Numbered from the stretch's first letter, positions 39,501 to 48,821 are shown. The stretch: DNA of 64,000 nucleotides from Polaromonas vacuolata (GCF_012584515.1 NZ_CP051461.1:2847501-2911500); one strand, 5' to 3'. Numbers and translations are program-made. Notes: generated from the sequence alone by a model not told the origin.

Positions 39501-40699
39501 CCGATAACAAAACCAAACTGTTGATAGTCGATGATTTGGCCGAGAATTTACTCGCTCTAGAAGCCGTTTTGCGCCAAGACGATCGCCTTATATTTCAGGC
39601 TAAGTCGGGCGAGCAGGCGCTGGCTTTGCTTCTCGATCATGATTTCGCATTGGCCATTCTCGACGTACAAATGCCAGACATGAACGGTTTTGAGCTCGCC
39701 GAACTCATGCGCGGCACAGAGAAAACTCGTCATATTCCCATCGTCTTTGTCAGCGCTGCAGGCAAAGAGCTGAACTACGCCTTCCGAGGCTATGAAAGCG
39801 GTGCGGTGGATTTTCTTCATAAGCCGCTAGACGTGGATGCGGTCAAAAGTAAAGTCAATGTCTTCGTCGAGCTTTATCGCCAGCGGCAAGAAACTCGACG
39901 CCAGCTAAGAGCGCTAGAGAAAAGCCGTCAGGTTCAGGAAGAACTTGTCAAAGAACTACAAACCACCCATGGCGAATTGCAAACTGCTGTTCGCATGCGC
40001 GACGACTTCATGTCCATGGTGGCGCACGAATTGCGCACGCCGCTAAACACCTTGTACCTAGAAACCCAGCTGCGTAAGCGCCAACTCGACCGCGGAAATA
40101 CCGCCCTATTCGACGCTGCTTACCTGAGCAAAATGGTAGAGCGCGATCAACGCCAGATTAAAAGCATGGTGCGCTTGATTGACGACATGTTGGACGTCTC
40201 GCGCCTGCGTAGCAACCGGCTCTCGCTGCAGCCTACTGAAGTCGATTTGCCAGAGCTTTTAGGCCGAGTAGTAGATGGCCTATCCAACCAAGCCATGGCC
40301 AGCGGCAGCAGCATCACGCTCACGCCGGCCGCACCTTTAAGCGGTCACTGGGATGAGTTTCGGATTGAACAAGTGATAGTCAATTTACTCACCAACGCGC
40401 TGCGTTATGGCGGCGGAAAGCCAATCGAGGTTAGCATGTGCACGACCCAGGAGGGCGTGCGAGTTGACGTACGCGACCAAGGCGTGGGGATTTCCGAGAC
40501 AGACCAGCCGCGTATATTTGAGCAATTCGAGCGCGCTGCAGGCAACGACGGTACTGGCGGTTTAGGACTAGGTCTTTTCATCACACGCCAACTGGTGCAA
40601 GCCCATGGCGGCAAACTTGATGTGCAAAGCCGGGTTGGCGAGGGGTCAGTTTTTAGCGTCCATCTGCCTTTGATACCGCCCGAAGAAGTGCGTATGTAA
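39494..40699 (+). CDS. Response-regulator/histidine-kinase hybrid
   Basis: A soluble 401-residue protein with an N-terminal receiver (LLIVDDLAENLLAL; phosphoacceptor Asp57 in AILDVQMPDMNGF; Lys in FLHKPLD), a coiled-coil linker, HisKA with His178 in MVAHELRTPLNTLY, and an ATPase domain (NLLTNALRYGG, DQGVGISETDQ, GLGLGLFITRQLV). The receiver-kinase order allows it to accept a phosphate from the first kinase of the operon and pass the signal on. The start overlaps the end of the cheB-like gene. Confidence 0.92.
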   Translation: MLTDNKTKLLIVDDLAENLLALEAVLRQDDRLIFQAKSGEQALALLLDHDFALAILDVQMPDMNGFELAELMRGTEKTRHIPIVFVSAAGKELNYAFRGYESGAVDFLHKPLDVDAVKSKVNVFVELYRQRQETRRQLRALEKSRQVQEELVKELQTTHGELQTAVRMRDDFMSMVAHELRTPLNTLYLETQLRKRQLDRGNTALFDAAYLSKMVERDQRQIKSMVRLIDDMLDVSRLRSNRLSLQPTEVDLPELLGRVVDGLSNQAMASGSSITLTPAAPLSGHWDEFRIEQVIVNLLTNALRYGGGKPIEVSMCTTQEGVRVDVRDQGVGISETDQPRIFEQFERAAGNDGTGGLGLGLFITRQLVQAHGGKLDVQSRVGEGSVFSVHLPLIPPEEVRM

Positions 40700-40835
40700 C
40701 GGCGCTCTAGGGCTATTGCGTTTGGCATCGAGCAGAGCATGAGAAAATAGCCTCAAACGCCGACTGGCTACGCCAGAGCCGGTGAGAATCAAGCCTCAAA
40801 ATCAGACCCATCTACTCGCCACACAGGACCCTCCC

Positions 40836-41940
40836 ATGGACGCAGAACACATCAATATCATTGGCAATCAACTCGCTGACCTGAGCAACCGAGTTAACGA
40901 ACTCAGGGGGTATCTTTGACTACCTTGCTAAAGAACGTAAATTAAGCGAAGTTAACGCCGCCCTAGATGATCCAAAAGTTTGGGATGTGCCCAAACGCGC
41001 CCAAGAACTGGGCCGGGAGAAAAAGTCTCTCGAAGACGTGGTGTTGGTGATTGACCGCCTCACCACAGAGCTGGCCGACAACACCGAACTGTTCGACATG
41101 TCGCGCGAAGAAGAAGACGAAGCCGGCATGCTGGGCATTCAGGTAGACGCCGAGAAAATCGCAGTCGAAGTCGAAAAAATGGAATTTCGCCGGATGTTTA
41201 ACAACCCGGCCGATCCGCTCAATGCCTTTCTCGATATTCAAGCGGGTGCCGGTGGAACCGAAGCCTGCGACTGGGCCAGCATGCTGCTGCGCCAATACGT
41301 TCGCTATGCCGAGCGCAAAGGCTTTAAAGCCACGATTGAAGACGAATCCGCCGGCGACACCGCCGGCATCAAAGGTGCGACCATCAAAATTGAGGGCGAA
41401 TACGCCTTTGGCCTGCTGCGCACCGAGACCGGTGTGCACCGACTGGTACGCAAGTCACCGTTTGATTCTTCTGGCGGACGCCACACCTCGTTCGCCTCGG
41501 TGTTTGTCTACCCTGAAATTGACGACTCGATTGAGATCGACATCAACCCTTCAGACGTCAGAGTCGACACCTACCGAGCCAGTGGCGCGGGTGGTCAGCA
41601 CATTAACAAAACCGATTCAGCCGTTCGCCTGACCCACTTGCCCACCGGCATAGTGGTGCAGTGCCAAGATGGCCGTAGCCAGCACGGTAACCGCGATGTC
41701 GCGTGGAAGCGCCTACGCTCACGTTTGTATGACTTTGAAATGCGCAAACGTCAGGCTGAACAACAAAAACTAGAAGACAGCAAAACCGATGTCGGCTGGG
41801 GTCACCAGATCCGCAGCTATGTGCTCGACCAAAGCCGCATTAAGGACTTGCGCACCAACTACGAGACATCGGCAACCCAAAAAGTGCTGGATGGCGACCT
41901 CGACCCATTCATCGAAGCCTCGCTCAAACAAGGCGTATAA
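40836..41940 (+). CDS. prfB: Peptide chain release factor 2, programmed +1 frameshift
   Basis: Class I release factor reading UAA and UGA. Translation starts at ATG 40836, runs 27 codons and meets an in-frame TGA at 40917; a +1 shift there continues in the frame that runs to 41940, giving 367 residues. Downstream the protein has the catalytic GGQ in [17 protein letters not shown] and the specificity motif SPF in [19 protein letters not shown]. The arrangement is the normal autoregulated prfB and not a mutation. Confidence 0.96.
40905..40920 (+). promoter_or_regulatory. prfB programmed frameshift site
   Basis: AGGGGG TAT CTT TGA C. The internal Shine-Dalgarno-like AGGGGG, the slippery CTT and the weak TGAC stop context are the same elements as in E. 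coli prfB. When release factor 2 is scarce, ribosomes slip by one base and make more of it. Confidence 0.97.
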
Positions 41941-41998
41941 ACCTGGCCGGCGCAGCACCACTGCGCCCTAGACCTCGACTTTTATGACAGGAATAAAA

Positions 41999-44689
41999 AT
42001 GAATCAAATACTCGATGAACAAGCGCCGGCCACGGCCATACAGCGCGCCGACTACAGCGCGCCGGCTTGGTGGGTAGACAGCGTTGATCTGTGCTTTGAC
42101 CTAGACCCTATCAAAACCCGCGTGCTGAACAAAATGAAGCTGCGCCGCAACACCGATCTACCAGTCCAAGCCTTGCGGCTAGACGGCGAAGAGCTCAACT
42201 TAGCGCGCGTATTGGTCAACGGCCAAGGCAGCACTTTTAAGATGGACGGCAATCAATTGGTGCTCAGCAACCTGCCCGACGAGTGCGAGCTAGAGATATT
42301 TACCACCACCTGCCCGAGCAAAAACACCAAGCTCATGGGCTTGTATGTGAGCAACGACTCCTTCTTCACGCAGTGCGAAGCCGAGGGCTTTCGCCGCATC
42401 ACCTATTTTCTAGACCGTCCCGATGTGATGGCCATGTATAGCGTGACCCTGCGCGCCGACAAGGCCAAATACCCAGTGCTGCTGTCGAACGGTAACTTGG
42501 TCGATTCCGGCGATCTCGAAGGTGGGCGCCACTTTGCTAAATGGGTAGATCCACACAAAAAACCTTGCTACTTGTTCGCGCTAGTGGCCGGTCAACTGGT
42601 TTGCCGCGAGCAACGCATCACGACGCGCGCCGGCAAAGACCATACGCTGCAAATTTATGTGCGCTCGGGCGATTTAGACAAGACCGAGCACGCAATGAAT
42701 TCCTTGATTCACTCAGTCGCTTGGGACGAGGCCCGCTTTGGCCTGCCACTCGACTTAGAACGCTTCATGATTGTTGCCACCAGCGACTTCAACATGGGCG
42801 CGATGGAAAACAAAGGCCTGAACATCTTTAACACCAAGTACGTGTTGGCCAGTCAGGCCACCGCTACGGATGTGGATTTCTCGAATATCGAAAGCGTGGT
42901 CGGCCACGAATACTTTCACAACTGGACCGGCAACCGCATCACCTGCCGTGATTGGTTCCAGCTCTCGCTTAAAGAAGGCCTGACGGTTTTCCGCGACCAA
43001 GAATTCTCCACGGACTTGGCCGGTACCGCCTCAGCCCGGGCTGTGAAACGGATTGAAGATGTGCGCGTGCTGCGCACCAACCAATTCCCCGAAGATGCCG
43101 GCCCAATGGCGCATCCGGTTCGGCCAGACAGCTATGTAGAAATCAGCAATTTCTACACCGTGACGATTTACGAAAAAGGCGCTGAAGTCGTGCGCATGTA
43201 CCAGACCTTGGTCGGACGCGCCGGCTTTGAAAAAGGCATCACGCTTTACTTCGAACGTCACGACGGCAATGCAGTCACCTGCGATGATTTTGCGCAAGCC
43301 ATTGCAGACGCCAATCCAAGCTCAGTCCTGCCAAGTTTGCTGCCCCAGTTCAAGCGCTGGTATAGCCAAGCCGGCACACCGCGGGTGTCCGCTCAAGGCG
43401 TGTTTGATGCTGCCAGCCAGACCTATACATTGACCTTTAGCCAGCACTGCGCGGCCACGCCCGGCCAGACAGAAAAGCTGCCGTTTGTAATACCCGTGGT
43501 ATTGGGTTTACTCGACGCCAATGGCAATGACTTACCGCTGCAACTAGAAGGCCAAGACGAGATTCACACCGGCAGCCAGCGGCTTGTATTGACCGAAGCC
43601 AGCCAAAGCTTTTGCTTTACCGGCGTCAACGCCGAGCCCGTGCCGTCAATTTTGCGCGGCCTGAGCGCACCAGTCGTGCTGGCGTTCGACTACAGCGACG
43701 CTCAGTTGCTGCACCTGCTGGCGCATGACAGCGACCCATTTAACCGCTGGGAAGCGGGCCAGCGCTTGGCCGTGAACCGTGCCACCGCCGCCATCAATGA
43801 CAGCAGCGCCAACCCCGCCGCACTAGACGCCGCCTATATCGACGCCATGCGCGCCGTGCTGCGTCACCCCACGCTAGACGCAGCTTTTAAAGAGCTGGTG
43901 CTGACTTTGCCGTCCGAGGTCTATCTGGCCGAGCAACTAACCGTGGTCGACCCACAGCGCGTGCATACCGTGCGCCAAGCGATGCGCGAGCAGCTTGCAA
44001 TCGAGCTAAAAGCCGACTGGGAAACCACTTACGCTGCGACCCAAGAAACCGGTGCTTATACGCCCGACGCTGTTTCATCCGGCAAGCGGGCGCTTTGCGG
44101 CATGGCCTTGACGCACCTATGTTTGGCCGCTGTTGCCGAAGGCAATGACCAGTGGCCAGCCATAGCACTGCAACGCTTTAAAAATGCCAGCAATATGACA
44201 GACCGCTTCAATGCACTGTCAGCCTTGGTCGGCAGTGGCCACGCATTGGCAATACCAGCGCTAGAGGAATTCCACGCCCTGTTTAAGAACGAAGCCTTGG
44301 TGCTGGACAAATGGTTCGCCCTACAAGTCACCGCACCTGACGTGGGCGGCAACACTTTGCCCAACGTCAAAAAGCTCATGAAGCACAGCGACTTTAGTCT
44401 GCGTAACCCGAACCGGGCGCGCAGTGTGATCAGCAGCTATTGCCAAGCCAATCCGGCCGGTTTCCACCGCCTTGATGCAGCCGGTTATCAGTTCTGGAGC
44501 GAGCGCGTGTTGGAGCTAGACGCGATTAACCCGCAAGTGGCCGCCCGACTGGCTCGCGCGCTAGACCGTTGGAGCAAGCTGGCAGAACCCTACCGAACTA
44601 ACGCTAGACAAGCGATTGCACGTGTCGCAGCCAAGAGCGGCCTTAGCAAAGACACCCAAGAAGTCGTCACCCGCGCATTGGCCGATTAA
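41999..44689 (+). CDS. pepN: Aminopeptidase N
   Basis: Zinc M1-family aminopeptidase of 896 residues, cytoplasmic. The substrate-anchor motif is NMGAMENKGLN and the zinc motif VVGHEYFHNWTGNR (HEXXH), with the third ligand Glu in SLKEGLTVFRDQEFS. The ATG at 41999 is preferred because AGGA at 41988 is well spaced; an earlier ATG at 41984 contains that site. The C-terminal domain is complete, like E. coli PepN. It follows prfB by 58 bp and precedes fbp by 22 bp. Confidence 0.95.
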   Translation: MNQILDEQAPATAIQRADYSAPAWWVDSVDLCFDLDPIKTRVLNKMKLRRNTDLPVQALRLDGEELNLARVLVNGQGSTFKMDGNQLVLSNLPDECELEIFTTTCPSKNTKLMGLYVSNDSFFTQCEAEGFRRITYFLDRPDVMAMYSVTLRADKAKYPVLLSNGNLVDSGDLEGGRHFAKWVDPHKKPCYLFALVAGQLVCREQRITTRAGKDHTLQIYVRSGDLDKTEHAMNSLIHSVAWDEARFGLPLDLERFMIVATSDFNMGAMENKGLNIFNTKYVLASQATATDVDFSNIESVVGHEYFHNWTGNRITCRDWFQLSLKEGLTVFRDQEFSTDLAGTASARAVKRIEDVRVLRTNQFPEDAGPMAHPVRPDSYVEISNFYTVTIYEKGAEVVRMYQTLVGRAGFEKGITLYFERHDGNAVTCDDFAQAIADANPSSVLPSLLPQFKRWYSQAGTPRVSAQGVFDAASQTYTLTFSQHCAATPGQTEKLPFVIPVVLGLLDANGNDLPLQLEGQDEIHTGSQRLVLTEASQSFCFTGVNAEPVPSILRGLSAPVVLAFDYSDAQLLHLLAHDSDPFNRWEAGQRLAVNRATAAINDSSANPAALDAAYIDAMRAVLRHPTLDAAFKELVLTLPSEVYLAEQLTVVDPQRVHTVRQAMREQLAIELKADWETTYAATQETGAYTPDAVSSGKRALCGMALTHLCLAAVAEGNDQWPAIALQRFKNASNMTDRFNALSALVGSGHALAIPALEEFHALFKNEALVLDKWFALQVTAPDVGGNTLPNVKKLMKHSDFSLRNPNRARSVISSYCQANPAGFHRLDAAGYQFWSERVLELDAINPQVAARLARALDRWSKLAEPYRTNARQAIARVAAKSGLSKDTQEVVTRALAD

Positions 44690-44711
44690 CTCTTATTTAA
44701 CCGAGTAAAAA

Positions 44712-45725
44712 ATGACTAAAAACATTTCTCTGACCCGCTATTTGGTGGAGCAGCAACGCCTACAAGGCCACATCCCGTCGCAGCTGCGCCTGTTACTTGA
44801 AGTCGTCGCACGGGCCTGTAAGGGCATTAGCCAAGCCGTCAACAAAGGCGCGCTAGGCGGTGTGTTGGGCACGGCTGGCAGCGAGAACGTGCAAGGCGAA
44901 GTACAAAAAAAGCTAGACATCATCGCCAACGAAGTGCTGATAGAAGCCAATGAATGGGGCGGCCATTTAGCCGCCATGGCGTCCGAAGAAATGGACAGCA
45001 TTTATGTGGTGCCCAACCGCTACCCACAAGGCGAATACCTGCTGCTGTTTGACCCATTAGATGGCTCTAGCAACATCGACGTCAACGTCAGCATAGGCAC
45101 GATTTTTAGTGTGCTTAAAAAGCCCGAAGGCAGCACCGCAATCGAAGAAAAAGATTTTCTGCAAGCCGGTAGCAAGCAAGTCGCTGCAGGTTACTGCGTC
45201 TACGGTCCGCAAACCACGCTGGTGCTAACAGTCGGTGATGGTGTTGCGATGTTCACGCTAGACCGCGAGCAAGGCTCTTTCGTGCTGACCGAAGAGCATG
45301 TGCAAATACCCCAAGACACGCAAGAGTTCGCCATCAACATGAGCAATATGCGCCACTGGGACGAACCCGTCACGCGCTACATAGACGAATGCCTGCTGGG
45401 TAGCGACGGTCCACGCGGCAAAAACTTCAACATGCGCTGGATCGCCTCTATGGTCGCCGACGTGCACCGCATACTCACACGCGGCGGCGTATTTTTGTAC
45501 CCATGGGACAAACGCGAACCAGAAAAACCAGGCAAACTGCGTTTAATGTACGAGGCAAACCCTATGAGCTGGCTAATCGAGCAAGCCGGCGGCGCATCGA
45601 CCAACGGCCGAGAACGCATTCTCGACATTAAACCGTCCAAACTGCATGAACGCGTCAGTGTCGTGCTAGGGTCGAAAAACGAAGTCGAACGCGTCACCCG
45701 CTTTCACCTAGAACAAAAAGGCTAA
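44712..45725 (+). CDS. fbp: Fructose-1,6-bisphosphatase class I
   Basis: Gluconeogenic phosphatase of 337 residues. The metal-binding motif [20 protein letters not shown] is clear, and the C-terminal [20 protein letters not shown] is typical. It lies 22 bp after pepN and just before tRNA-Thr. The stop lies in a doubled AAGGCT. Confidence 0.96.
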   Translation: MTKNISLTRYLVEQQRLQGHIPSQLRLLLEVVARACKGISQAVNKGALGGVLGTAGSENVQGEVQKKLDIIANEVLIEANEWGGHLAAMASEEMDSIYVVPNRYPQGEYLLLFDPLDGSSNIDVNVSIGTIFSVLKKPEGSTAIEEKDFLQAGSKQVAAGYCVYGPQTTLVLTVGDGVAMFTLDREQGSFVLTEEHVQIPQDTQEFAINMSNMRHWDEPVTRYIDECLLGSDGPRGKNFNMRWIASMVADVHRILTRGGVFLYPWDKREPEKPGKLRLMYEANPMSWLIEQAGGASTNGRERILDIKPSKLHERVSVVLGSKNEVERVTRFHLEQKG

Positions 45726-45768
45726 GGCTTAAAGCCGGGCTATACTCAAGGGCTTGTATTAAATACAT

Positions 45769-45844
45769 GCCGCTTTAGCTCAGTTGGTAGAGCAGCTCCT
45801 TCGTAAGGAGAAGGTCGTCAGTTCGATTCCGACAAGTGGCACCA
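45769..45844 (+). tRNA. tRNA-Thr (CGT)
   Basis: 76 nt with encoded CCA. It begins GCCGCTTTAGCTCAGTTGG, has anticodon CGT in CTCCTTCGTAAGGAG and the T-arm CAGTTCGATTCCG. The acceptor stem GCCGCTT/AAGTGGC has one G-U pair. Accessory DNA (brnTA and decayed sequence) follows it. Confidence 0.97.
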
Positions 45845-45853
45845 ATACACATA

Positions 45854-45892
45854 AAGGCTCATTACTATGAAAATAGTAGCGAGCCTTTTTTG
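45854..45892 (+). terminator. Rho-independent terminator after tRNA-Thr
   Basis: Stem AAGGCTC / GAGCCTT extended through a small internal loop by TACTAT / ATAGTA around a GAAA loop, followed by a run of T. Confidence 0.9.
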
Positions 45893-46106
45893 TTGGGGCT
45901 ATTACAAACTCCGGCAAATGCTACTGCCCACCAATCGTGTCCCAGAATCACTCACAAAGAAAATCCGCGTGGGGCTGTTCTGTTGAAATTTTCACCAAAT
46001 GTTTACAGGTAGCCATTGGCGACAAAACTTTTTGAACAGTCTCAAAAAAACTATAAACTCGTACTCATTGACGCCGAAAAACTAAGTTGCGATCACTCAG
46101 TTCTCA

Positions 46107-46433
46107 TCACGACTTCACCAGTCCGCGCTTCACAGCGGCAGCCAGCAACTGATTGATTCGAGTTTGCCAGCCCGGCCCAGTCGCCTTGAAGGCTTCTAAA
46201 ACCTCAGCATCTACACGCATATTCAGCGTCGGGCGCTTGATCGCCACGGCAGGACGGCCACGGCCTTTCTTGATTGTTGCACCAGCCCAATACGCAGCCA
46301 CAGCGACGGCATCGTTGGGGTCATAGGGCTCACTGCCCGTTGTGAAATGAATAGCTGCATCGTCGGCACTTTCACGTTTGACGCGCTCCCAGTCGGTGCC
46401 AGTAGGTTTAACCGTCTTCTTGCCAGATTGCAT
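46107..46433 (-). CDS. brnA: BrnA-family antitoxin
   Basis: A 108-residue antitoxin with a C-terminal ribbon-helix-helix: LNMRVDAEVLEAFKATGPGW, then QTRINQLLAAAVKRGL. The family binds and neutralises BrnT and represses the operon. The ATG at 46433 has an AGGAAG ribosome-binding site, and the start lies inside the end of brnT by 26 bp. An in-frame ATG further upstream is rejected because it reads through brnT in another frame. Confidence 0.88.
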   Translation of the reverse strand: MQSGKKTVKPTGTDWERVKRESADDAAIHFTTGSEPYDPNDAVAVAAYWAGATIKKGRGRPAVAIKRPTLNMRVDAEVLEAFKATGPGWQTRINQLLAAAVKRGLVKS

Positions 46434-46689
46434 ACAACTTCCTTTCTTGTTTTGATGCCCGGCGCAGTGAGATGGCTCGCACTTGAGCGGGCTCACGCAG
46501 TACAAAAATTAGCGCCAGCACAACGCCAGCTAATTCCACCATTGCCTCATCCATTAATCGGCCTTCACCAGCCTTTGTAGACACCAGCGTCAACTTATCG
46601 GGTGCATCAAATACCAAGGGCGCATCTGCCAGTGATAAACCATGCTTTTTGATATTGGCTGCGTTCTTCTCAGGATCAAAGGTAAACAG
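46408..46689 (-). CDS. brnT: BrnT-family toxin with no ATG start
   Basis: Ribonuclease toxin of the BrnTA type-II module, about 93 residues. Family features: FDPEKNAANIKKHGLSLADA, LVFDAPDKL and the C-terminal ISLRRASKQERKLYA. The frame is closed by TAA at 46696-46698, and the codon where homologues start is ATA (46690-46692) followed by CTG, with no Shine-Dalgarno. Translation could begin at CTG (given here), ATA or a later TTG (46617, which would remove a third of the protein). The start may have been lost by an ATG to ATA change. BrnA is intact. Confidence 0.75.
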   Translation of the reverse strand: MFTFDPEKNAANIKKHGLSLADAPLVFDAPDKLTLVSTKAGEGRLMDEAMVELAGVVLALIFVLREPAQVRAISLRRASKQERKLYAIWQEDG

Positions 46690-46994
46690 TATTGATTAAA
46701 ATTTTATTTGTTGTATGGGTAAATATTCATAGCATCAAACGCAATGACATGCCATTTGCCGGATTCGGCCATGGCGCCTAACTGCAACCCAACCTGATCC
46801 AAAATATGCGCTTAAATCTTTGTCAAAACACGCTTTAGTACAACCAGACTTAGCCACGTTTTACGCTGGACATTGGCCTGTATTCACCGCCAATGGGATA
46901 GTGGCAATTGATGCGCGGCCAGCTTCAACCGACTGAGAGAAGACTTTACAAGATTGAATCTTCAAAAAGTTCTGACTCGCCAGAAAGCGATGGC

Positions 46995-47024
46995 AATGAC
47001 AATGACAATGACAATGACAACGAC
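46995..47024 (+). repeat. Hexamer repeat (AATGAC)4 AACGAC
   Basis: Five 6-bp units, the last with one base change. Six-base periodicity keeps frame, giving Asn-Asp repeats on the plus strand and Leu-Ser on the minus strand, but neither frame looks like a real gene. Confidence 0.85.
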
Positions 47025-47204
47025 GATAGCAAGACCAGTGTGCGAGGACTGATTGGCTTGAATCGACATTCTTGCAATAAAAACTTCGTTTTACTACTGA
47101 ATGCTGGCCTACCCAGCCAAGCACTGTTGTGACAAATATATCGCCGGGTAAACAACTCAAAACACTCAGACAGACAAGGTTTTGTCACATTAATTGCTAA
47201 TACG

Positions 47205-47223
47205 AATAAAAACTATTATCATT
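47205..47223 (+). promoter_or_regulatory. Fur-box-like site upstream of bfd
   Basis: AATAAAAACTATTATCATT matches the 19-bp Fur consensus at 11 positions by eye, best in its right half (ATTATCATT). It lies 30 bases before the bfd start and in front of the imelysin operon, which suits iron-repressed expression. Moderate match only. Confidence 0.45.
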
Positions 47224-47253
47224 CACTCACTTAATTCCAGCAGGAGTGTTTTC

Positions 47254-47472
47254 ATGATTGTGTGTGTCTGCCATCGCGTCAATGACAAAACTATCGCCCA
47301 GTGCGCACGCTCAGGCGCTAGTTTTGACGACATTCAACTGGAGTTTGGCGTCGCCACCCAGTGCGGGCAGTGTGAGCAAGGTGCGCGTCGAATTTGGTCG
47401 GAATGCTGCCAGTCGATCTCGGTAGCGCACTTGCGCAATGAAAACATGCTTTCTATGCCCCTCGCCGCCTAA
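47254..47472 (+). CDS. bfd: Bacterioferritin-associated ferredoxin
   Basis: A 72-residue 2Fe-2S protein that reduces bacterioferritin to release iron. The four cluster cysteines are in MIVCVCHRVND and ATQCGQCEQGARR (CxC and CxxC). The ATG at 47254 follows an AGGAG ribosome-binding site at about 47241. It heads the iron region, and bfr itself lies 5.2 kb downstream. Confidence 0.93.
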   Translation: MIVCVCHRVNDKTIAQCARSGASFDDIQLEFGVATQCGQCEQGARRIWSECCQSISVAHLRNENMLSMPLAA

Positions 47473-47586
47473 CGCTGGTTTGCGCTGACTTTGGCAGCAC
47501 GCGCTCAGCGTGTACTGCCCTGCTCTTTTCTCAAGCTGCGACTATTTTCGCAGGCTACCCCTTTGTCTTTCCAAGAAAAAATCCCT

Positions 47587-48789
47587 ATGAACTGTCGCCA
47601 AACCACGCTCGTCCTGTCTATTGCAATGGGCGCTTTTTCGATCAGTGCAACAGCTGCGCAAGCAGTTAACCCGACCATCACACCTGCGCTTAGCGCAGCT
47701 GCCGCCGTTAGCCCCGCGACTGTGGTGGCTAACTACGCCGCCCTAGTTCACGCCACTTACAGCGACACTTTGAGCGCAACAAAAGCCATGCAAGCGGCGA
47801 TTGCTGCCTTTGTAAAAACGCCTTCCGTAGAGACGCTGGCAACAGCCCGCATTCGTTGGTTGGCGGCACGTGAATTTTATGGCCAGACCGAAGCCTTTCG
47901 TTTCTACGGTGGCCCTATCGACGGCGACAACGGACCAGAAGGTCGCATGAATGCTTGGCCCATGGACGAAGCTTATGTGGATTCTGTCGAAGGCAAGCCC
48001 AATTCCGGCCTCATCAACAATCCCAAGTTCAAGATCACAAAAGCCAATCTGGCCGAATCCAACGAGCGCGATGGCGAAGAAAACATCAGCACCGGCTGGC
48101 ATGCCATCGAATTTTTGCTGTGGGGCCAAGACCGCAGTGAAACCGGCCCCGGCGATCGCTCCTTCACCGACTATGTCGACGGCAAAGCGCCCAACGCAGA
48201 TCGCCGGCGCCTGTACTTGAGCGTATCGACCGCTTTGCTAGTGGACGACCTTAGTGCTATTACTGCCCAATGGACACCGGGCAGCAAAAACTACCGGGCT
48301 AAATTTGAAAAAGGCGGTAAGGAATCGGTACGAAAAATCATAGTCGGCTTGGGTGCACTTTCACGCGGTGAGTTGGCCGGCGAGCGCATGGAAGTCGCAC
48401 TCAATTCGCAAGACCAAGAAGACGAGCATTCCTGCTTTTCAGACAGCACACACCGTGACATCGTGAACAACGCCAAAGGCATTGAAAATGTCTGGCTTGG
48501 GCAATACAAACGGGCCAACGGTACGCTGTTAAAAGGCCCAGGTTTGGCCGATTTAGTGGCGCTAAGCCAGCCTAAAGTGGCGGCTCAAACCAGCGCCCAA
48601 TTGGCCGCATCGGTAGCAGCAGCTGAGGCCATTCCAGCACCGTTTGACCGCGCCGTTGTGGGCGGCAAGGATGCGCCGGGTCGCCTAAAGATTCAGGCCA
48701 CTATTGACAGCTTGGTAGAGCAGTCGAAGTTGCTCGTCACCTCTGCCAGTGCGGTAGGCATTACCAGACTAAACCTCGCGCAGCCTTGA
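47587..48789 (+). CDS. Imelysin-family (IrpA-like) periplasmic iron-regulated protein
   Basis: Exported protein of 400 residues with a signal peptide ending in SISATAAQA. The imelysin signature GxHxxE is GWHAIEFLLWG near residue 177. Other family parts: REFYGQTEAFRFYGGPIDGD, the WPMDEAYVDSV motif, and HSCFSDSTHRDIVNNAKGI. Family members (IrpA, IcmP, EfeO M75 domain) are iron-regulated and thought to bind metal in the periplasm. First gene of a four-gene module; its stop is inside a TTGAA array. Confidence 0.9.
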   Translation: MNCRQTTLVLSIAMGAFSISATAAQAVNPTITPALSAAAAVSPATVVANYAALVHATYSDTLSATKAMQAAIAAFVKTPSVETLATARIRWLAAREFYGQTEAFRFYGGPIDGDNGPEGRMNAWPMDEAYVDSVEGKPNSGLINNPKFKITKANLAESNERDGEENISTGWHAIEFLLWGQDRSETGPGDRSFTDYVDGKAPNADRRRLYLSVSTALLVDDLSAITAQWTPGSKNYRAKFEKGGKESVRKIIVGLGALSRGELAGERMEVALNSQDQEDEHSCFSDSTHRDIVNNAKGIENVWLGQYKRANGTLLKGPGLADLVALSQPKVAAQTSAQLAASVAAAEAIPAPFDRAVVGGKDAPGRLKIQATIDSLVEQSKLLVTSASAVGITRLNLAQP

Positions 48790-48819
48790 ATTGAATTGAA
48801 TTGAATTGAATTGAATTGA
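48786..48819 (+). repeat. Pentamer array TTGAA x6 over stop codon and intergenic gap
   Basis: Six full TTGAA units plus TTGA. The stop of the imelysin gene is the first TGA (48787); six further TGA triplets at 5-bp steps cover all three frames. The array fills almost the whole 32-bp gap before the next start, so its copy number sets the spacing of the two genes. Confidence 0.95.
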
Positions 48820-48821
48820 GC

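Larger units (their letters stand above)
46690..47253. other. Gene-free, probably decayed region between brnT and bfd
   Basis: No convincing intact gene. A minus-strand frame 46704-46811 reads a protein-like 35-residue tail (QLGAMAESGKWHVIAFDAM) without a good start, and another minus frame ends at 46861; both look like gene remains I cannot identify. At 46995-47024 there are four AATGAC hexamers plus one AACGAC. The last 60 bases hold the probable bfd promoter and a Fur-box-like site. Confidence 0.6.

Noticed and set aside
40836..40919. prfB as a frameshift pseudogene
   Set aside because: The in-frame TGA has all elements of the well-known programmed frameshift.
46861..47160. Minus-strand and plus-strand frames (also 46908-47132) around the AATGAC repeat
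   Set aside because: The composition comes from the repeat (Asn-Asp or Leu-Ser runs), there is no ribosome-binding site, and no domain is seen.
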